Assembly: GCA_964622315.1 (NCBI GenBank)
Contig: CAZUOY010000015.1
Span: 1 to 33,160, forward strand
Direction: 5' to 3'
DNA: 33,160 bases
Source of the DNA: JAYFNU01 sp964622315
Lineage (GTDB): Bacteria; Bacillota; Clostridia; Oscillospirales; Ruminococcaceae
The position numbers and the translations under genes are program-made. The notes below the pieces were generated by a model. It was given only the letters and a program-made list of their open reading frames with translations, ran no database searches and was not told where the DNA came from. Shown here in pieces: positions 14,051 to 22,043 of the stretch; positions within the stretch are counted from its first letter, which is position 1, and each line of letters starts with the position of its first letter.

Positions 14051-16423
14051 ATGAAAATCGACGCAAAGGGAATAAGGGAGCTTATATCCAAGATGACTCT
14101 GCAGGAAAAGCTTCTGTATTTGTCGGGCAACGGTTATTGGAGAACCGACGAGATTAAAAGGCTCGGTATCGACGAAATAGTCATGACCGACGGCCCCCAC
14201 GGACTTCGCCGAGAGATTAACTTTGACAGTAAGGATATTCAAAGCAAGAGTGTTCCCGCCACCTGCTTTCCTACGGCGGCGTCACTCGCGTGCAGCTTTG
14301 ACCGTGAGCTTGTAAAGGGCGTCGGTGCGATGCTCGCTGATGAGGCGAACGACATAGGCGTAGACGTGATACTCGGACCCGGCGTAAACATTAAGAGAAG
14401 CCCGCTTTGCGGAAGAAACTTTGAATACTTTTCCGAAGACCCGTTCCTTGCGGGCGAGCTTGCCGCGTCAATTATTAACGGCATTCAAAGCCGCGGCGTC
14501 GGCGCGTGCATAAAGCACTACGCGGCGAACAGCCAGGAGGAAAGACGGCTTGTTGTCGACAGCTGTATAGATAAACGCGCACTTTACGAGATTTATCTTG
14601 AGGCGTTCAGAATAGCGATAAAGAAGGCTCAGCCGTGGGCGGTAATGAGCTCCTACAACAAGGTGAACGGCGAATATTCCGGCGAGAGCGAGTATTTGAT
14701 AGACACCGTTCTCAGAAAGAGGTTCGGCTTTGAGGGCCTTGTAATGAGCGATTGGGGCGCGGCGTGTAACCGCACGGCCGGCGTGAAGGCGGGCATGGAC
14801 CTTGAGATGCCGGGTAAGGTTTCCGATAACGCGCACGACCTAAAGCTTGCGCTGGATAACGGCGAGCTTAAGGAGGAGGAAATCGACCTGCTTGTTGAGC
14901 GCATACTCACCCTTGTGGCGAAATGTCGCGGCGCGAAAAAACCCGCTCCGCCAAAAGACCTGTATGAAAAAGCCCACGCGCTTGCACGTAAGGCGGCGGC
15001 GCAGTCGGCGGTGCTTCTGAAAAACGACAGCGGGTTGCTTCCCTTTGACGATAAAAAGCCGTTCGCTGTTATAGGCGAATTTGCGAGAAACGCGCGGTAT
15101 CAAGGCGCGGGAAGCTCGCGTATTATACCGGTAACAATGCCGTCAATGCTTGACGAGCTTAATAAAAGAGAGCTTCCTTATGAGTTCGCGGCGGGTTATC
15201 TTCGCGACGGCTCCACTAACGACGAGCTTGTCGCCGAGGCTAAGGCGGCGGCTAAAAAGGCTGGGCGTGCGGTTATTGTCGCGGGTCTGCCCGACCTTTA
15301 TGAAAGCGAGGGCTTCGACCGCGACCATATGAATCTGCCGGACGGCATGCTTAAGCTTATCGACGCGGTTTCGGCTGAGTGCGACAAGGTGGCGGTGGTG
15401 CTTATGCTCGGCGCACCCGTTGTGCTTCCCTTTGAGGAGCGGGTAAAAGCCGTGCTATGCGTATATCTCGGCGGCGAGGCGGCGGGCGAGGTCGTGTCCG
15501 ACCTTGTCACAGGCAAGGCGTACCCCGGCGGAAGACTTGCCGAGAGCTGGCCCGTGTCGCTTGAAAGCACGCCGTGTTATAAATACTACCGCAAGAACAA
15601 GAAGCTTGCGTATTACGCTGAGGGAAAGTATGTCGGCTACCGCTATTATGATGCGGCGGGCGTAGCGCCGAAGTATCCCTTCGGCTTCGGGCTCTCCTAT
15701 ACGAAATGCGACCTTGAAGGTGTAAGTCTCTCGGCAAAAAAGCTTAAAAAGGACGAGAGCGTGAGCGTGTCGCTTACTGTTAAAAACAAGGGCAAGCGTC
15801 CCGGCTCAGAAACCGTGCAGATATATGTCGGCAAAAAGGGCGAGGCGTTTAAGGAGCTTAAGGGCTTTGAGAAGGTCGAGCTTTTCGCGGGCGAAAGCAA
15901 AAAGATAAGCATAGAGATTCCCTACGAGAGCTTTTCCTACTACGATACCGAGCTTTCGGCGAGGAACGTGCTTGCTGGCGAATACACCGTTTACGCGGCA
16001 CTTAGCAGCCGAGATATCAAAGCCGAAAAGTATATCATGGTAGAGGGCGACACGAAGATGGAACCCGCTTATATTGAGCCGTCAAGGGCGGCGAAGATGA
16101 CCGACGCGGAGTTTTTCAGCATTTTGGGCTACGTTCCGGAGGAGCTGCCGATTAAGCCTTACAACCTCAACAGCACCATAGGCGAGCTTCGTGCCACGGG
16201 AATAGGCAAGATTTTCTACAACCAGATGATACACGTGTTTAAGATGGACGAGTCGGACGAAACGGCGCTTGCCATGACCCTTAACGGTCTGAACGACACC
16301 CCGCTGCGTCAGGTTTCGGCAATGTCAAAGGGCTCGCTTAAAAAGCCGCTCGCCAAGGCGATAGCGGCTATCGCAAACGGAAAGGTTTTCAAGGGAATTG
16401 GATATGCGCTCAAAAAACACTAA
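14051..16423 (+). CDS. Glycoside hydrolase family 3 beta-glucosidase-type enzyme
   Basis: GH3 enzymes remove terminal beta-linked glucose (or related sugars) from oligosaccharides. The 790-residue protein has the standard GH3 N-terminal barrel (about 1-300), including the nucleophile motif VMSDWGA with Asp234. The second domain (about 315-530) holds YESEGFDRDHMNLP, which carries the expected acid/base Glu. A fibronectin III-like domain (about 560-650) and a C-terminal helical extension of about 120 residues follow. There is no signal peptide, so it probably acts on imported short oligosaccharides in the cytoplasm. No sugar transporter is in the window. The ATG follows AAGGAAGAAAGG. The exact sugar specificity is unknown. 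Confidence 0.93.
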   Translation: MKIDAKGIRELISKMTLQEKLLYLSGNGYWRTDEIKRLGIDEIVMTDGPHGLRREINFDSKDIQSKSVPATCFPTAASLACSFDRELVKGVGAMLADEANDIGVDVILGPGVNIKRSPLCGRNFEYFSEDPFLAGELAASIINGIQSRGVGACIKHYAANSQEERRLVVDSCIDKRALYEIYLEAFRIAIKKAQPWAVMSSYNKVNGEYSGESEYLIDTVLRKRFGFEGLVMSDWGAACNRTAGVKAGMDLEMPGKVSDNAHDLKLALDNGELKEEEIDLLVERILTLVAKCRGAKKPAPPKDLYEKAHALARKAAAQSAVLLKNDSGLLPFDDKKPFAVIGEFARNARYQGAGSSRIIPVTMPSMLDELNKRELPYEFAAGYLRDGSTNDELVAEAKAAAKKAGRAVIVAGLPDLYESEGFDRDHMNLPDGMLKLIDAVSAECDKVAVVLMLGAPVVLPFEERVKAVLCVYLGGEAAGEVVSDLVTGKAYPGGRLAESWPVSLESTPCYKYYRKNKKLAYYAEGKYVGYRYYDAAGVAPKYPFGFGLSYTKCDLEGVSLSAKKLKKDESVSVSLTVKNKGKRPGSETVQIYVGKKGEAFKELKGFEKVELFAGESKKISIEIPYESFSYYDTELSARNVLAGEYTVYAALSSRDIKAEKYIMVEGDTKMEPAYIEPSRAAKMTDAEFFSILGYVPEELPIKPYNLNSTIGELRATGIGKIFYNQMIHVFKMDESDETALAMTLNGLNDTPLRQVSAMSKGSLKKPLAKAIAAIANGKVFKGIGYALKKH

Positions 16424-17264
16424 ATCGGATTATACAAAAGCGGTTTTAAAGGTGCGTGCGGCGAGGATTGTAAACGTCGTTTTCTGCGGCGTCGGCATTG
16501 CGCTTTCCGCGGCGGTAAACTTTTTCACCTACGGAACCGTATATAAGTTCACAGCGCTCTGTCTTTCCGTGACCTTCGCTGTTTTCTTAGGTGCGCTTCT
16601 TTACAAGAACGCGCGTGAAATGCGCTCGGCGACGGAGATTGCGAGGAAGGGTATCTACGCGTGCAAGCTATCAAAAAAAGAGCACGACGATATTGCCCGT
16701 CAGCAGATACGTGTAGGAAGACAGTTCAATATGACGGCTTTCCTTGCGGTAATAACGGTGGAATCAATAATTCTCGTTATAATGTATATGCTTTTTGAAA
16801 GCCGAGTATTTCTTCTGTTTATGGCGATATTCACCCTTGCTTGTTTCGGAATAGCTGTGCTTGCCAACCTTTATCTTTCCGCGCGGCTTTACGAAAAGAA
16901 AGAATACTGCACGGTTTCGGAGGACGGCATACTTGTTTGCGGCGAGGTTATTCGCTTTAGGGCGAACGAGGGCGACGCACGCGAGCTTTACGTTTTTGAC
17001 GACTATTTTCTATTGAAGTACAGAAGACGCGCTATCTTCGGCGTAAGCCACCCGTCTGATATAATTATACCAACCAGCGGCGCATATAAGGACACAAGCA
17101 AAAAGAGCGCCGCCGCCGCGCTTTGCGACGCGCTTAGAATATCCAAAGCGACCGAGCTTCCCTGCCCATATTATGAGGCGAGGGAGTACGGCGAAAAAAA
17201 GGAATGGCGCAGGTTCAAAAGTTCGGCTAAAAGCGACGCATTAAAAGATAAAGCAACGGTATAA
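16404..17264 (+). CDS. Four-TM membrane protein, function unknown
   Basis: I do not recognise a family. The product has about 286 residues, with two hydrophobic pairs at about 20-68 and 108-157, then a soluble C-terminal half rich in charged residues. A cytoplasmic loop lies between the pairs, carrying IARQQIRVGRQF. The ATG at 16404 is 7 bases after AAGGGA and is better placed than the in-frame TTG at 16398. It overlaps the end of the GH3 gene by 20 bases, so the two are in one transcript. The DYFLLKYRRRAIFG segment and the C-terminal region give no catalytic clue. Confidence 0.6.
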   Translation: MRSKNTKSDYTKAVLKVRAARIVNVVFCGVGIALSAAVNFFTYGTVYKFTALCLSVTFAVFLGALLYKNAREMRSATEIARKGIYACKLSKKEHDDIARQQIRVGRQFNMTAFLAVITVESIILVIMYMLFESRVFLLFMAIFTLACFGIAVLANLYLSARLYEKKEYCTVSEDGILVCGEVIRFRANEGDARELYVFDDYFLLKYRRRAIFGVSHPSDIIIPTSGAYKDTSKKSAAAALCDALRISKATELPCPYYEAREYGEKKEWRRFKSSAKSDALKDKATV

Positions 17265-17297
17265 TAGTCTTAAAATACTTCGCCAAAAGAGGAAAAA

Positions 17298-18077
17298 ATG
17301 AAACGAAAAAGGAAAAAGAGGCTTAAGTGGGGGAACATTTTTCTTTTCCTGCTTATTGTAGGAGTCGGCACGTTTTTTTTATTTAGCTTGTTTAGCAAGA
17401 AGGAAAGCGAGCCTGAAGGTCCGCCCGTTTATATCAATGAAAACGGACTTCAGAACGTCGTAAGCGCAAGCTTGCCCGATATTAAAGAAAAGATTGTGAA
17501 AGAGCTGACGCTTATAACCGAAAGGGACGGCGTAAGCTACCTAAAGCTTTTCGGGCATGAGATGATTTTAGTAAATAAAGAGTATGCCGTGCCGTCCGAT
17601 TTCGGCGGAGAAAACGAGGAAGCTATAACGGCGCTTAACGCGCTGTACGCCGCGTCTGAGGCGGACGGATTGCCGATGTATACCGTTTCGGGCTATCGCA
17701 GCTACGCGACACAGGAATCTGTTTACGCGGGCCATGTGGAAAGAAGGGGTCAAGAGGGTGCCGACCTTGTTTCCGCCCGTCCGGGACATTCCGAGCACCA
17801 AACGGGACTTGCCTTCGATGTTAACGGCTCTGACAGCTCGACTGTGCTTGCCACACGCTTCGGTGAAACAGAGGAGTTTCGCTGGCTTGACGAGCATATG
17901 GCGGACTACGGCTTTATTCTTCGCTATCCCGAGGGAAAAACCGACTGGACGGGCTATGCGTATGAACCGTGGCATATTCGCTATGTAGGGGTTGAACTCG
18001 CCCAGAAGATACACGAAAGCGGACTTACGGTCGAGGAATTAATAGCAAAATATAGCGTGAGCTTATTTAATGAGTAA
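17298..18077 (+). CDS. M15B D-alanyl-D-alanine carboxypeptidase, VanY-like
   Basis: M15B enzymes remove the terminal D-Ala from peptidoglycan stems. An N-terminal signal-anchor (about 11-33) places the enzyme outside the membrane. The 259-residue protein carries the family motifs SGYRSYATQ at 131-139, GHSEHQTGLAFDV at 163-175 with zinc ligands His167 and Asp174, and EPWHIRYVG at 223-231 with Glu223 as catalytic base and His226 as the third zinc ligand. The set is complete, so it is probably active. VanY-like proteins are usual housekeeping enzymes in Clostridia. No vanA/vanB-type resistance genes are nearby, so resistance should not be inferred. The gene ends the 12939-18077 run. Confidence 0.92.
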   Translation: MKRKRKKRLKWGNIFLFLLIVGVGTFFLFSLFSKKESEPEGPPVYINENGLQNVVSASLPDIKEKIVKELTLITERDGVSYLKLFGHEMILVNKEYAVPSDFGGENEEAITALNALYAASEADGLPMYTVSGYRSYATQESVYAGHVERRGQEGADLVSARPGHSEHQTGLAFDVNGSDSSTVLATRFGETEEFRWLDEHMADYGFILRYPEGKTDWTGYAYEPWHIRYVGVELAQKIHESGLTVEELIAKYSVSLFNE

Positions 18078-18080
18078 CAA

Positions 18081-18112
18081 AAATCCTCCACCGAAAAGGT
18101 GAAGGATTTTTT
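18081..18112 (+). terminator. Terminator after the VanY-like gene
   Basis: AAATCCT (18081-18087) with AGGATTT (18103-18109), and CACC (18089-18092) with GGTG (18098-18101), form an interrupted stem closing a loop of A/G residues. It ends in six T residues. Confidence 0.75.
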
Positions 18113-18145
18113 GCGGATATTTCCATAAACAAAGGCTGTTTGGTT
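18113..18145 (+). repeat. First copy of a 33-bp direct repeat (terminator arm)
   Basis: The bases match 18183-18215 at 31 of 33 positions. The mismatches are two adjacent bases (18126-18127), apparently a transposed pair. The second copy is the left arm of the perfect palindrome at 18198-18233. The complete right arm is missing here, so this copy cannot fold by itself. Confidence 0.8.
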
Positions 18146-18182
18146 TATCTGAGAGTTTAGATAAAGGAGAAATATACGCGAA

Positions 18183-18215
18183 GCGGATATTTCCAATAAC
18201 AAAGGCTGTTTGGTT
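18183..18215 (+). repeat. Second copy of the 33-bp direct repeat
   Basis: Contains GCGGATATTTCC and continues into the left arm of the 36-bp palindrome. The spacing between copy starts is 70 bases. Confidence 0.8.
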
Positions 18216-18233
18216 AACCAAACAGCCTTTGTT
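18198..18233 (-). terminator. 36-bp perfect palindrome, terminator of the 18233-18700 gene
   Basis: Positions 18198-18215 are the exact reverse complement of 18216-18233. On the minus strand the hairpin starts right at the stop of the lipoprotein gene and ends in T-rich sequence (TTTGTTATT), so it is a plausible terminator. It also faces the VanY-like gene on the other strand, which has its own terminator at 18081. Confidence 0.8.
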
Positions 18234-18700
18234 TATGTGGTAGCCGATTTCATCGCCTCAAGCACCTTTTCATTGTCTTCAGAGATAATATAGACGTAAT
18301 AGGTGCCCTCGCCGGTCTTTATTTCGGTTTCAAGCCTTTCTTCCACGAGTGCGTACTGCTCGGGCAGATACTGAGACCACATATTTTCGTAGGACTTCAT
18401 AAACTCGTCAATCGCGCTTTTCACCTCGGCTTCACTGCCCTTCTTTGGCAGCACGGCGATATAAAGACTTGACTGTACGTTCATAAGCGGCCGCGCTATA
18501 AGGAATTTTTCGAGCTTGTCCTTATCCAACCCCATAGAGGTCAGCTCCTCGCTTGTCACATAGGTCATATTTTCGGGATATATACCCAATTCCTCGATGG
18601 AGGACTTCGCCTGGTCGGTATTAAAGGCGGTGTTCTTCGCGCAGGATACAAGCATAAAGCAGAGCGAAACGACTAAAAATAGCGATAATAGCTTTTTCAT
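18233..18700 (-). CDS. DUF4358-like lipoprotein, second copy
   Basis: A 155-residue lipoprotein with the signal peptide MKKLLSLFLVVSLCFMLVSC and a lipobox at LVSC. The mature part resembles DUF4358: LIARPLMNVQSSLYIAVLPK, then AEVKSAIDEFMKSYENM, a long spacing with EQYALVEERL, and a terminal GTYYVYIISEDNEKVLEAM. Function is unknown. It is similar in plan to the 11933-12397 protein but not closely related in sequence. The ATG has an AAAGGA SD. The gene is divergent from deoD. Confidence 0.75.
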   Translation of the reverse strand: MKKLLSLFLVVSLCFMLVSCAKNTAFNTDQAKSSIEELGIYPENMTYVTSEELTSMGLDKDKLEKFLIARPLMNVQSSLYIAVLPKKGSEAEVKSAIDEFMKSYENMWSQYLPEQYALVEERLETEIKTGEGTYYVYIISEDNEKVLEAMKSATT

Positions 18701-18729
18701 ATCAGATATCCTTTCTTAACACTGAAGAT

Positions 18730-18758
18730 TTGAAAACATCGTAAAGTTATTGTATAAT
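18730..18758 (+). promoter_or_regulatory. Sigma-A promoter of the deoD pair
   Basis: TTGAAA (18730-18735) and a perfect TATAAT (18753-18758) with a 17-base spacer, ending 60 bases before the ATG at 18819. Confidence 0.8.
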
Positions 18759-18818
18759 TATAACCGATAATCTTAGTATTTACAGACATACGCAAAATAT
18801 TATATTCGGGGGAAACAG

Positions 18819-19541
18819 ATGCCAGCTATGTATATCAGGGCGAAGGCGGGCAGTATAGCTCAGGCCGTACTTCTGCCGGGTGACCCGAGACGGGCGAAAT
18901 ATATTGCAGAAAACTATCTGAGCGAGCCGGTGCTTTTTAATGACGCACGAGGAATGTACGGCTATACGGGTAATTATAAAAGCGAACGCATTTCTGTAAT
19001 GGGAACGGGTATGGGCATTCCGTCGGTAACGGCTTACACGAAGGAGCTAATTGAGGATTTCGGAGCAAAGACGCTTATCCGCGTAGGCACCTGCGGCTCC
19101 TATTGTAAAGATATAAAGCTTTTGGATATCATACTCGCAAGCGGCTGCTGCACCGACAGCGCTTTTTTGAGCGGTGAGCTGCAGGGGGATTTTGCTCCGC
19201 TTGCCGATTTTTCTTTGTTGAACCGCGCTTACGAAAAAGCGATTGAACGCGGAATTAAGACCTACGTGGGGCTTCTCAAATCCTCGGACATGTTCTATCC
19301 TGACACGGAAGACGAGCTTAATAAATGGTCGGCTTACGGTGTTCTCGGCGTAGAAATGGAGGGTGCGGGGCTGTATGCCGCCGCTGCGAAGCACGGCGCG
19401 CGTGCGCTTACGATATGCTCGGTCAGCGACAGCACGTTTTTGAAGGACGAGCTTTCCAGCAAAGAGCGTGAGACCTCGCTTGACAATATGATAACCCTTG
19501 CGCTTGAAACTGCGTGCGAGGGTGAAGGGGAGGTAATGTAA
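18819..19541 (+). CDS. deoD: Purine-nucleoside phosphorylase, DeoD type
   Basis: DeoD cleaves purine nucleosides with phosphate to free base and (deoxy)ribose-1-phosphate for salvage. The 240-residue length is typical. Residues matching the E. coli enzyme are present: LPGDPRRAKYIA carries the equivalents of Gly20 and Arg24 (phosphate), Arg44 matches Arg43, RVGTCG carries Arg87, VEMEG carries Met180 and Glu181, and SVSDS carries Asp204, with a downstream Arg in SSKERET matching Arg217. The equivalent of His4, which is given to the neighbouring active site, is Tyr5 instead. It is followed 2 bases later by a divergent paralogue. Confidence 0.92.
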   Translation: MPAMYIRAKAGSIAQAVLLPGDPRRAKYIAENYLSEPVLFNDARGMYGYTGNYKSERISVMGTGMGIPSVTAYTKELIEDFGAKTLIRVGTCGSYCKDIKLLDIILASGCCTDSAFLSGELQGDFAPLADFSLLNRAYEKAIERGIKTYVGLLKSSDMFYPDTEDELNKWSAYGVLGVEMEGAGLYAAAAKHGARALTICSVSDSTFLKDELSSKERETSLDNMITLALETACEGEGEVM

Positions 19542-19543
19542 CT

Positions 19544-20254
19544 ATGCCTACGCCTCATATTGAATGTAACATCGGAGATATAGCTAAAACGGTAATTATG
19601 ACGAGCGACCCGGTGCTTGCGGACAAAATTGCCCGAACGAGACTTGAGGGCGCACGAAAGATTAACGGTGTCAGAAATATGCTCGGTTATACGGGAACGG
19701 TTAAAGGGAAGGCGGTTTCCGTTATGGGCACGGGGTTAGGAATACCCTCGGTTTCGATATATTCTCACGAGCTGTTTTCCGTATACGGCGTAACAGCGGC
19801 GATAAGGATAAACACCTGTCGGTCGCTTTCAGAGAGGGTGAAGCCGGGCGAGATTATTCTTGCCTCGGGCGCTTCGACAACAAGTAATATTAACAAGCTT
19901 GTCTTCCCGGGCACCTTTTGTCCCGTCGCGGATTTTCGCTTGCTACGTGACATTGCGCGGGTTATGAAAGGGTTGGGCGTAAATCCTCAGGTTGGAAATA
20001 TCCTTACCTGCGACGTGTTGGACAATAGCAACCCACCAAGTGAACGCTGGGCGGAGTACGGAGTTCTTGCCGCTGACCTCGGCACGGCGGGCTTCTTCAC
20101 CTCGGCGCTCAGAAACGGCGCGAGGGCGGCGGCGATTTTAGTGGTTGAAGGCGACGCTAACGGTAACAGCTTCGCGTCAGCCGAACAGCTGTGCTCAGCG
20201 ACGGATACGGCGTCGCTTATCGGCGCACTTATCGCCGGCGCAATAACACAGTAA
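19544..20254 (+). CDS. DeoD paralogue lacking in-cis catalytic residues
   Basis: The 236-residue protein aligns along its whole length with DeoD: CNIGDIAKTVIMTSDPVLAD, NGVRNMLGYTGTVKGKAVSV, and the ISV/MGTGLGIPSV block are clear. However, the equivalents of Gly20, Arg24, Glu181, Asp204 and Arg217 are replaced (Ser21, Leu25, Gly in AADLGTAGF, Gly in VVEGD, and Leu or Gln). The RVGSCG loop is RINTCR. In contrast, His5 and Arg44, which the family donates to the next subunit, are retained. It is therefore unlikely to be catalytic on its own and may be a structural partner of the adjacent DeoD. The ATG is 10 bases after GGGGAGG at the end of the first gene. Confidence 0.82.
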   Translation: MPTPHIECNIGDIAKTVIMTSDPVLADKIARTRLEGARKINGVRNMLGYTGTVKGKAVSVMGTGLGIPSVSIYSHELFSVYGVTAAIRINTCRSLSERVKPGEIILASGASTTSNINKLVFPGTFCPVADFRLLRDIARVMKGLGVNPQVGNILTCDVLDNSNPPSERWAEYGVLAADLGTAGFFTSALRNGARAAAILVVEGDANGNSFASAEQLCSATDTASLIGALIAGAITQ

Positions 20255-20307
20255 AGCCAGAGCGCACCGCGCGGCGGCGAAGGAGTACCACAGCGGGGAT
20301 AAAAGGC

Positions 20308-20336
20308 TTGCATTTATAAATAAATAGTGTTATATT
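20308..20336 (+). promoter_or_regulatory. Promoter of the rimP-nusA-infB operon
   Basis: TTGCAT (20308-20313) and TATATT (20331-20336) are 17 bases apart, with a TGT extended -10 at 20328-20330. A transcript starting near 20343 would have an approximately 90-base leader containing the hairpin at 20364-20388. Confidence 0.7.
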
Positions 20337-20363
20337 TATTTAAGATTTAGATAATGCTTAGTT

Positions 20364-20392
20364 GAAAGAGTGGGTTCCCCACTCTTTCGTTT
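20364..20392 (+). terminator. Leader hairpin before rimP, possible attenuator or upstream terminator
   Basis: An 11-bp perfect stem (20364-20374 with 20378-20388) with a 3-nt loop, followed by GTTTATT. It lies downstream of the operon promoter but upstream of the rimP SD, so it could terminate the deoD transcript, attenuate rimP transcription, or both. The T tract is weak. Confidence 0.55.
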
Positions 20393-20433
20393 ATTCTTGT
20401 CCTAATTTAATTTGTACTTTACGGAGGGACACC

Positions 20434-20925
20434 ATGGACGTCAAAACCAAGGGCGTGGCTGAGGCTGTTCGAAAAATAGCCGAGCCTATCGCGGAAGAAA
20501 AGGGACTCACTCTTTGGGACGTTTCCTTTCAAAAGGAAGGCCCGTCAATGATTCTGCGTCTGATAATCGACAAGCCCGGCGGGGTTTTTATTGACGACTG
20601 CGAGTCGCTTTCCCGCGCGGTTGACCCGCTTATAGACGACGCGAACCTAATAGAATGCGAATACAGCTTTGAGGTGAGCTCTCCCGGACTTATGCGGGAG
20701 CTTAGAACTGACGCGCACCTTGCGGCGTATACGGATAAAAAGATTGCGGTTAAATTTTATAAGCCGGACGCGGACGGAAACAAGGAGCTTTTCGGGGTTC
20801 TTTCGTCTTTCGACGCAGAGAAGCTTACAATTAGCGCCGAGAGCGGCGAAAAAACACTGATGCGAAATGACATCGCGAGCGTAAAAGCGGACGATGACAT
20901 TCAAATAGGAGGAATTAAGAAATGA
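20434..20925 (+). CDS. rimP: Ribosome maturation factor RimP
   Basis: RimP helps assemble the 30S subunit. The 163-residue protein shows the family core SMILRLIIDKPGGVFIDDCE, followed by LSRAVDPLIDD and FEVSSPGLMREL, with the C-terminal SH3-like domain after. The ATG at 20434 follows a GGAGGGA SD; an upstream in-frame TTG at 20362 would put the leader hairpin inside the gene and is rejected. It overlaps the start of nusA (ATGA). Confidence 0.95.
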   Translation: MDVKTKGVAEAVRKIAEPIAEEKGLTLWDVSFQKEGPSMILRLIIDKPGGVFIDDCESLSRAVDPLIDDANLIECEYSFEVSSPGLMRELRTDAHLAAYTDKKIAVKFYKPDADGNKELFGVLSSFDAEKLTISAESGEKTLMRNDIASVKADDDIQIGGIKK

Positions 20926-22013
20926 ACGCCGATTTTTTTGAAGCACTTGCCCTTCTTGAGAAGGAACGTAAGGTGTCTGCGGATTACCTTATTGAAAAAA
21001 TCAAGAACGCTATTGTAATCGCCGTTAAACGCGATTACGGCGGGCAGGATAACATTATTGTCGACATAGACCCCGAGAAGCAGAACTTCAAGGTGGCTAT
21101 AAGGAAAACGGTTGTCGAGGAGGTTGAAGACCCCGAAACGGAGATGACTCTTGACGAGGCTCAGGCTGTACGCAAGAGCGCAAAGCTCGGCTCAAAGGTT
21201 GATATTCAGCTAAAGACTAAGGACTTCGGGCGAATTGCCGCGCAGACGGCAAAGCATGTTATCCGTCAGGGAATACGCGAGGCTGAAAGAAGCCAGCTTT
21301 GCGAGGAGCTTCAAAGCAAGCAGGGCGAGATTATCCCCGCGACCGTTATGCGTATGGATATGAAACGCGGCGCGGCGGTGCTTGAAATCAGCGGGAGCGA
21401 GGCACTGCTTCCCAAATCCGAGCAGGTGCCGGGCGAGGTCCTTGGCGAGGGTGACAGAATCAGGGTTTACGTTTCCGACGTTACTGTTACCGAGCGCGGA
21501 CCAAAGATAATGATTTCGAGAACCCACCCGGGGCTTGTAAAAAGGCTTTTTGAAACCGAGGTGCCCGAGATTTACGACGGCACGGTGGAGATAAAGGGAA
21601 TATCACGCGAAGCGGGAGCAAGAACAAAAATAGCGGTATACAGCAAGGACGAGAACGTTGACCCGCGCGGCGCTTGCATAGGCACCAAGGGCGCGCGCGT
21701 CGCTCGCATAGTAGACGAGCTTGGCGGCGAGAAGATAGATATAATCCTTTGGCATCCGGAGCCTGAATATTTTATCGCGGAGGCGCTTTCACCCGCGAGC
21801 GTAGTGGACGTCGAGATACTCGACCCCGAGACAAGAGCCTGCCGCGTGACGGTGCCCGACAGCCAGCTTTCACTCGCTATCGGCAACAAGGGACAAAACG
21901 CGCGTCTTGCCGCAAGGCTTACGGGATATAAAATAGACATTCGTCCCGAAAGCGGCTACTACGGCGAGGAGGAGCCCGAGAAGAAGGAAGCAGAAGCCGA
22001 GGAAGAAGCATAG
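20922..22013 (+). CDS. nusA: Transcription elongation/antitermination factor NusA
   Basis: NusA binds RNA polymerase and modulates pausing, termination and antitermination. The 363-residue protein has an N-terminal RNAP-binding domain (about 1-130), an S1 domain (about 134-200) containing GEIIPATVMRMDMKRGAAVL, and two KH domains with DPRGACIGTKGARVARIVDE and LAIGNKGQNARLAARLTGYK. There are no C-terminal acidic repeats as in E. coli, which is normal for Firmicutes. The acidic tail EEEPEKKEAEAEEEA ends the protein. The gene overlaps rimP by 4 bases. NusA may control its own operon through the leader hairpin. Confidence 0.97.
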   Translation: MNADFFEALALLEKERKVSADYLIEKIKNAIVIAVKRDYGGQDNIIVDIDPEKQNFKVAIRKTVVEEVEDPETEMTLDEAQAVRKSAKLGSKVDIQLKTKDFGRIAAQTAKHVIRQGIREAERSQLCEELQSKQGEIIPATVMRMDMKRGAAVLEISGSEALLPKSEQVPGEVLGEGDRIRVYVSDVTVTERGPKIMISRTHPGLVKRLFETEVPEIYDGTVEIKGISREAGARTKIAVYSKDENVDPRGACIGTKGARVARIVDELGGEKIDIILWHPEPEYFIAEALSPASVVDVEILDPETRACRVTVPDSQLSLAIGNKGQNARLAARLTGYKIDIRPESGYYGEEEPEKKEAEAEEEA

Positions 22014-22043
22014 GTTTAGCGCCAAAAAGCGAGGTGAAGGCAG

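Noticed and set aside
17298..18077. VanY as evidence of vancomycin resistance
   Set aside because: No VanS/VanR, VanH, ligase or VanX genes are nearby; VanY-like carboxypeptidases are common housekeeping enzymes.
20362..20433. In-frame TTG start for rimP
   Set aside because: It would translate the leader hairpin and has no SD; the ATG at 20434 has GGAGGGA.
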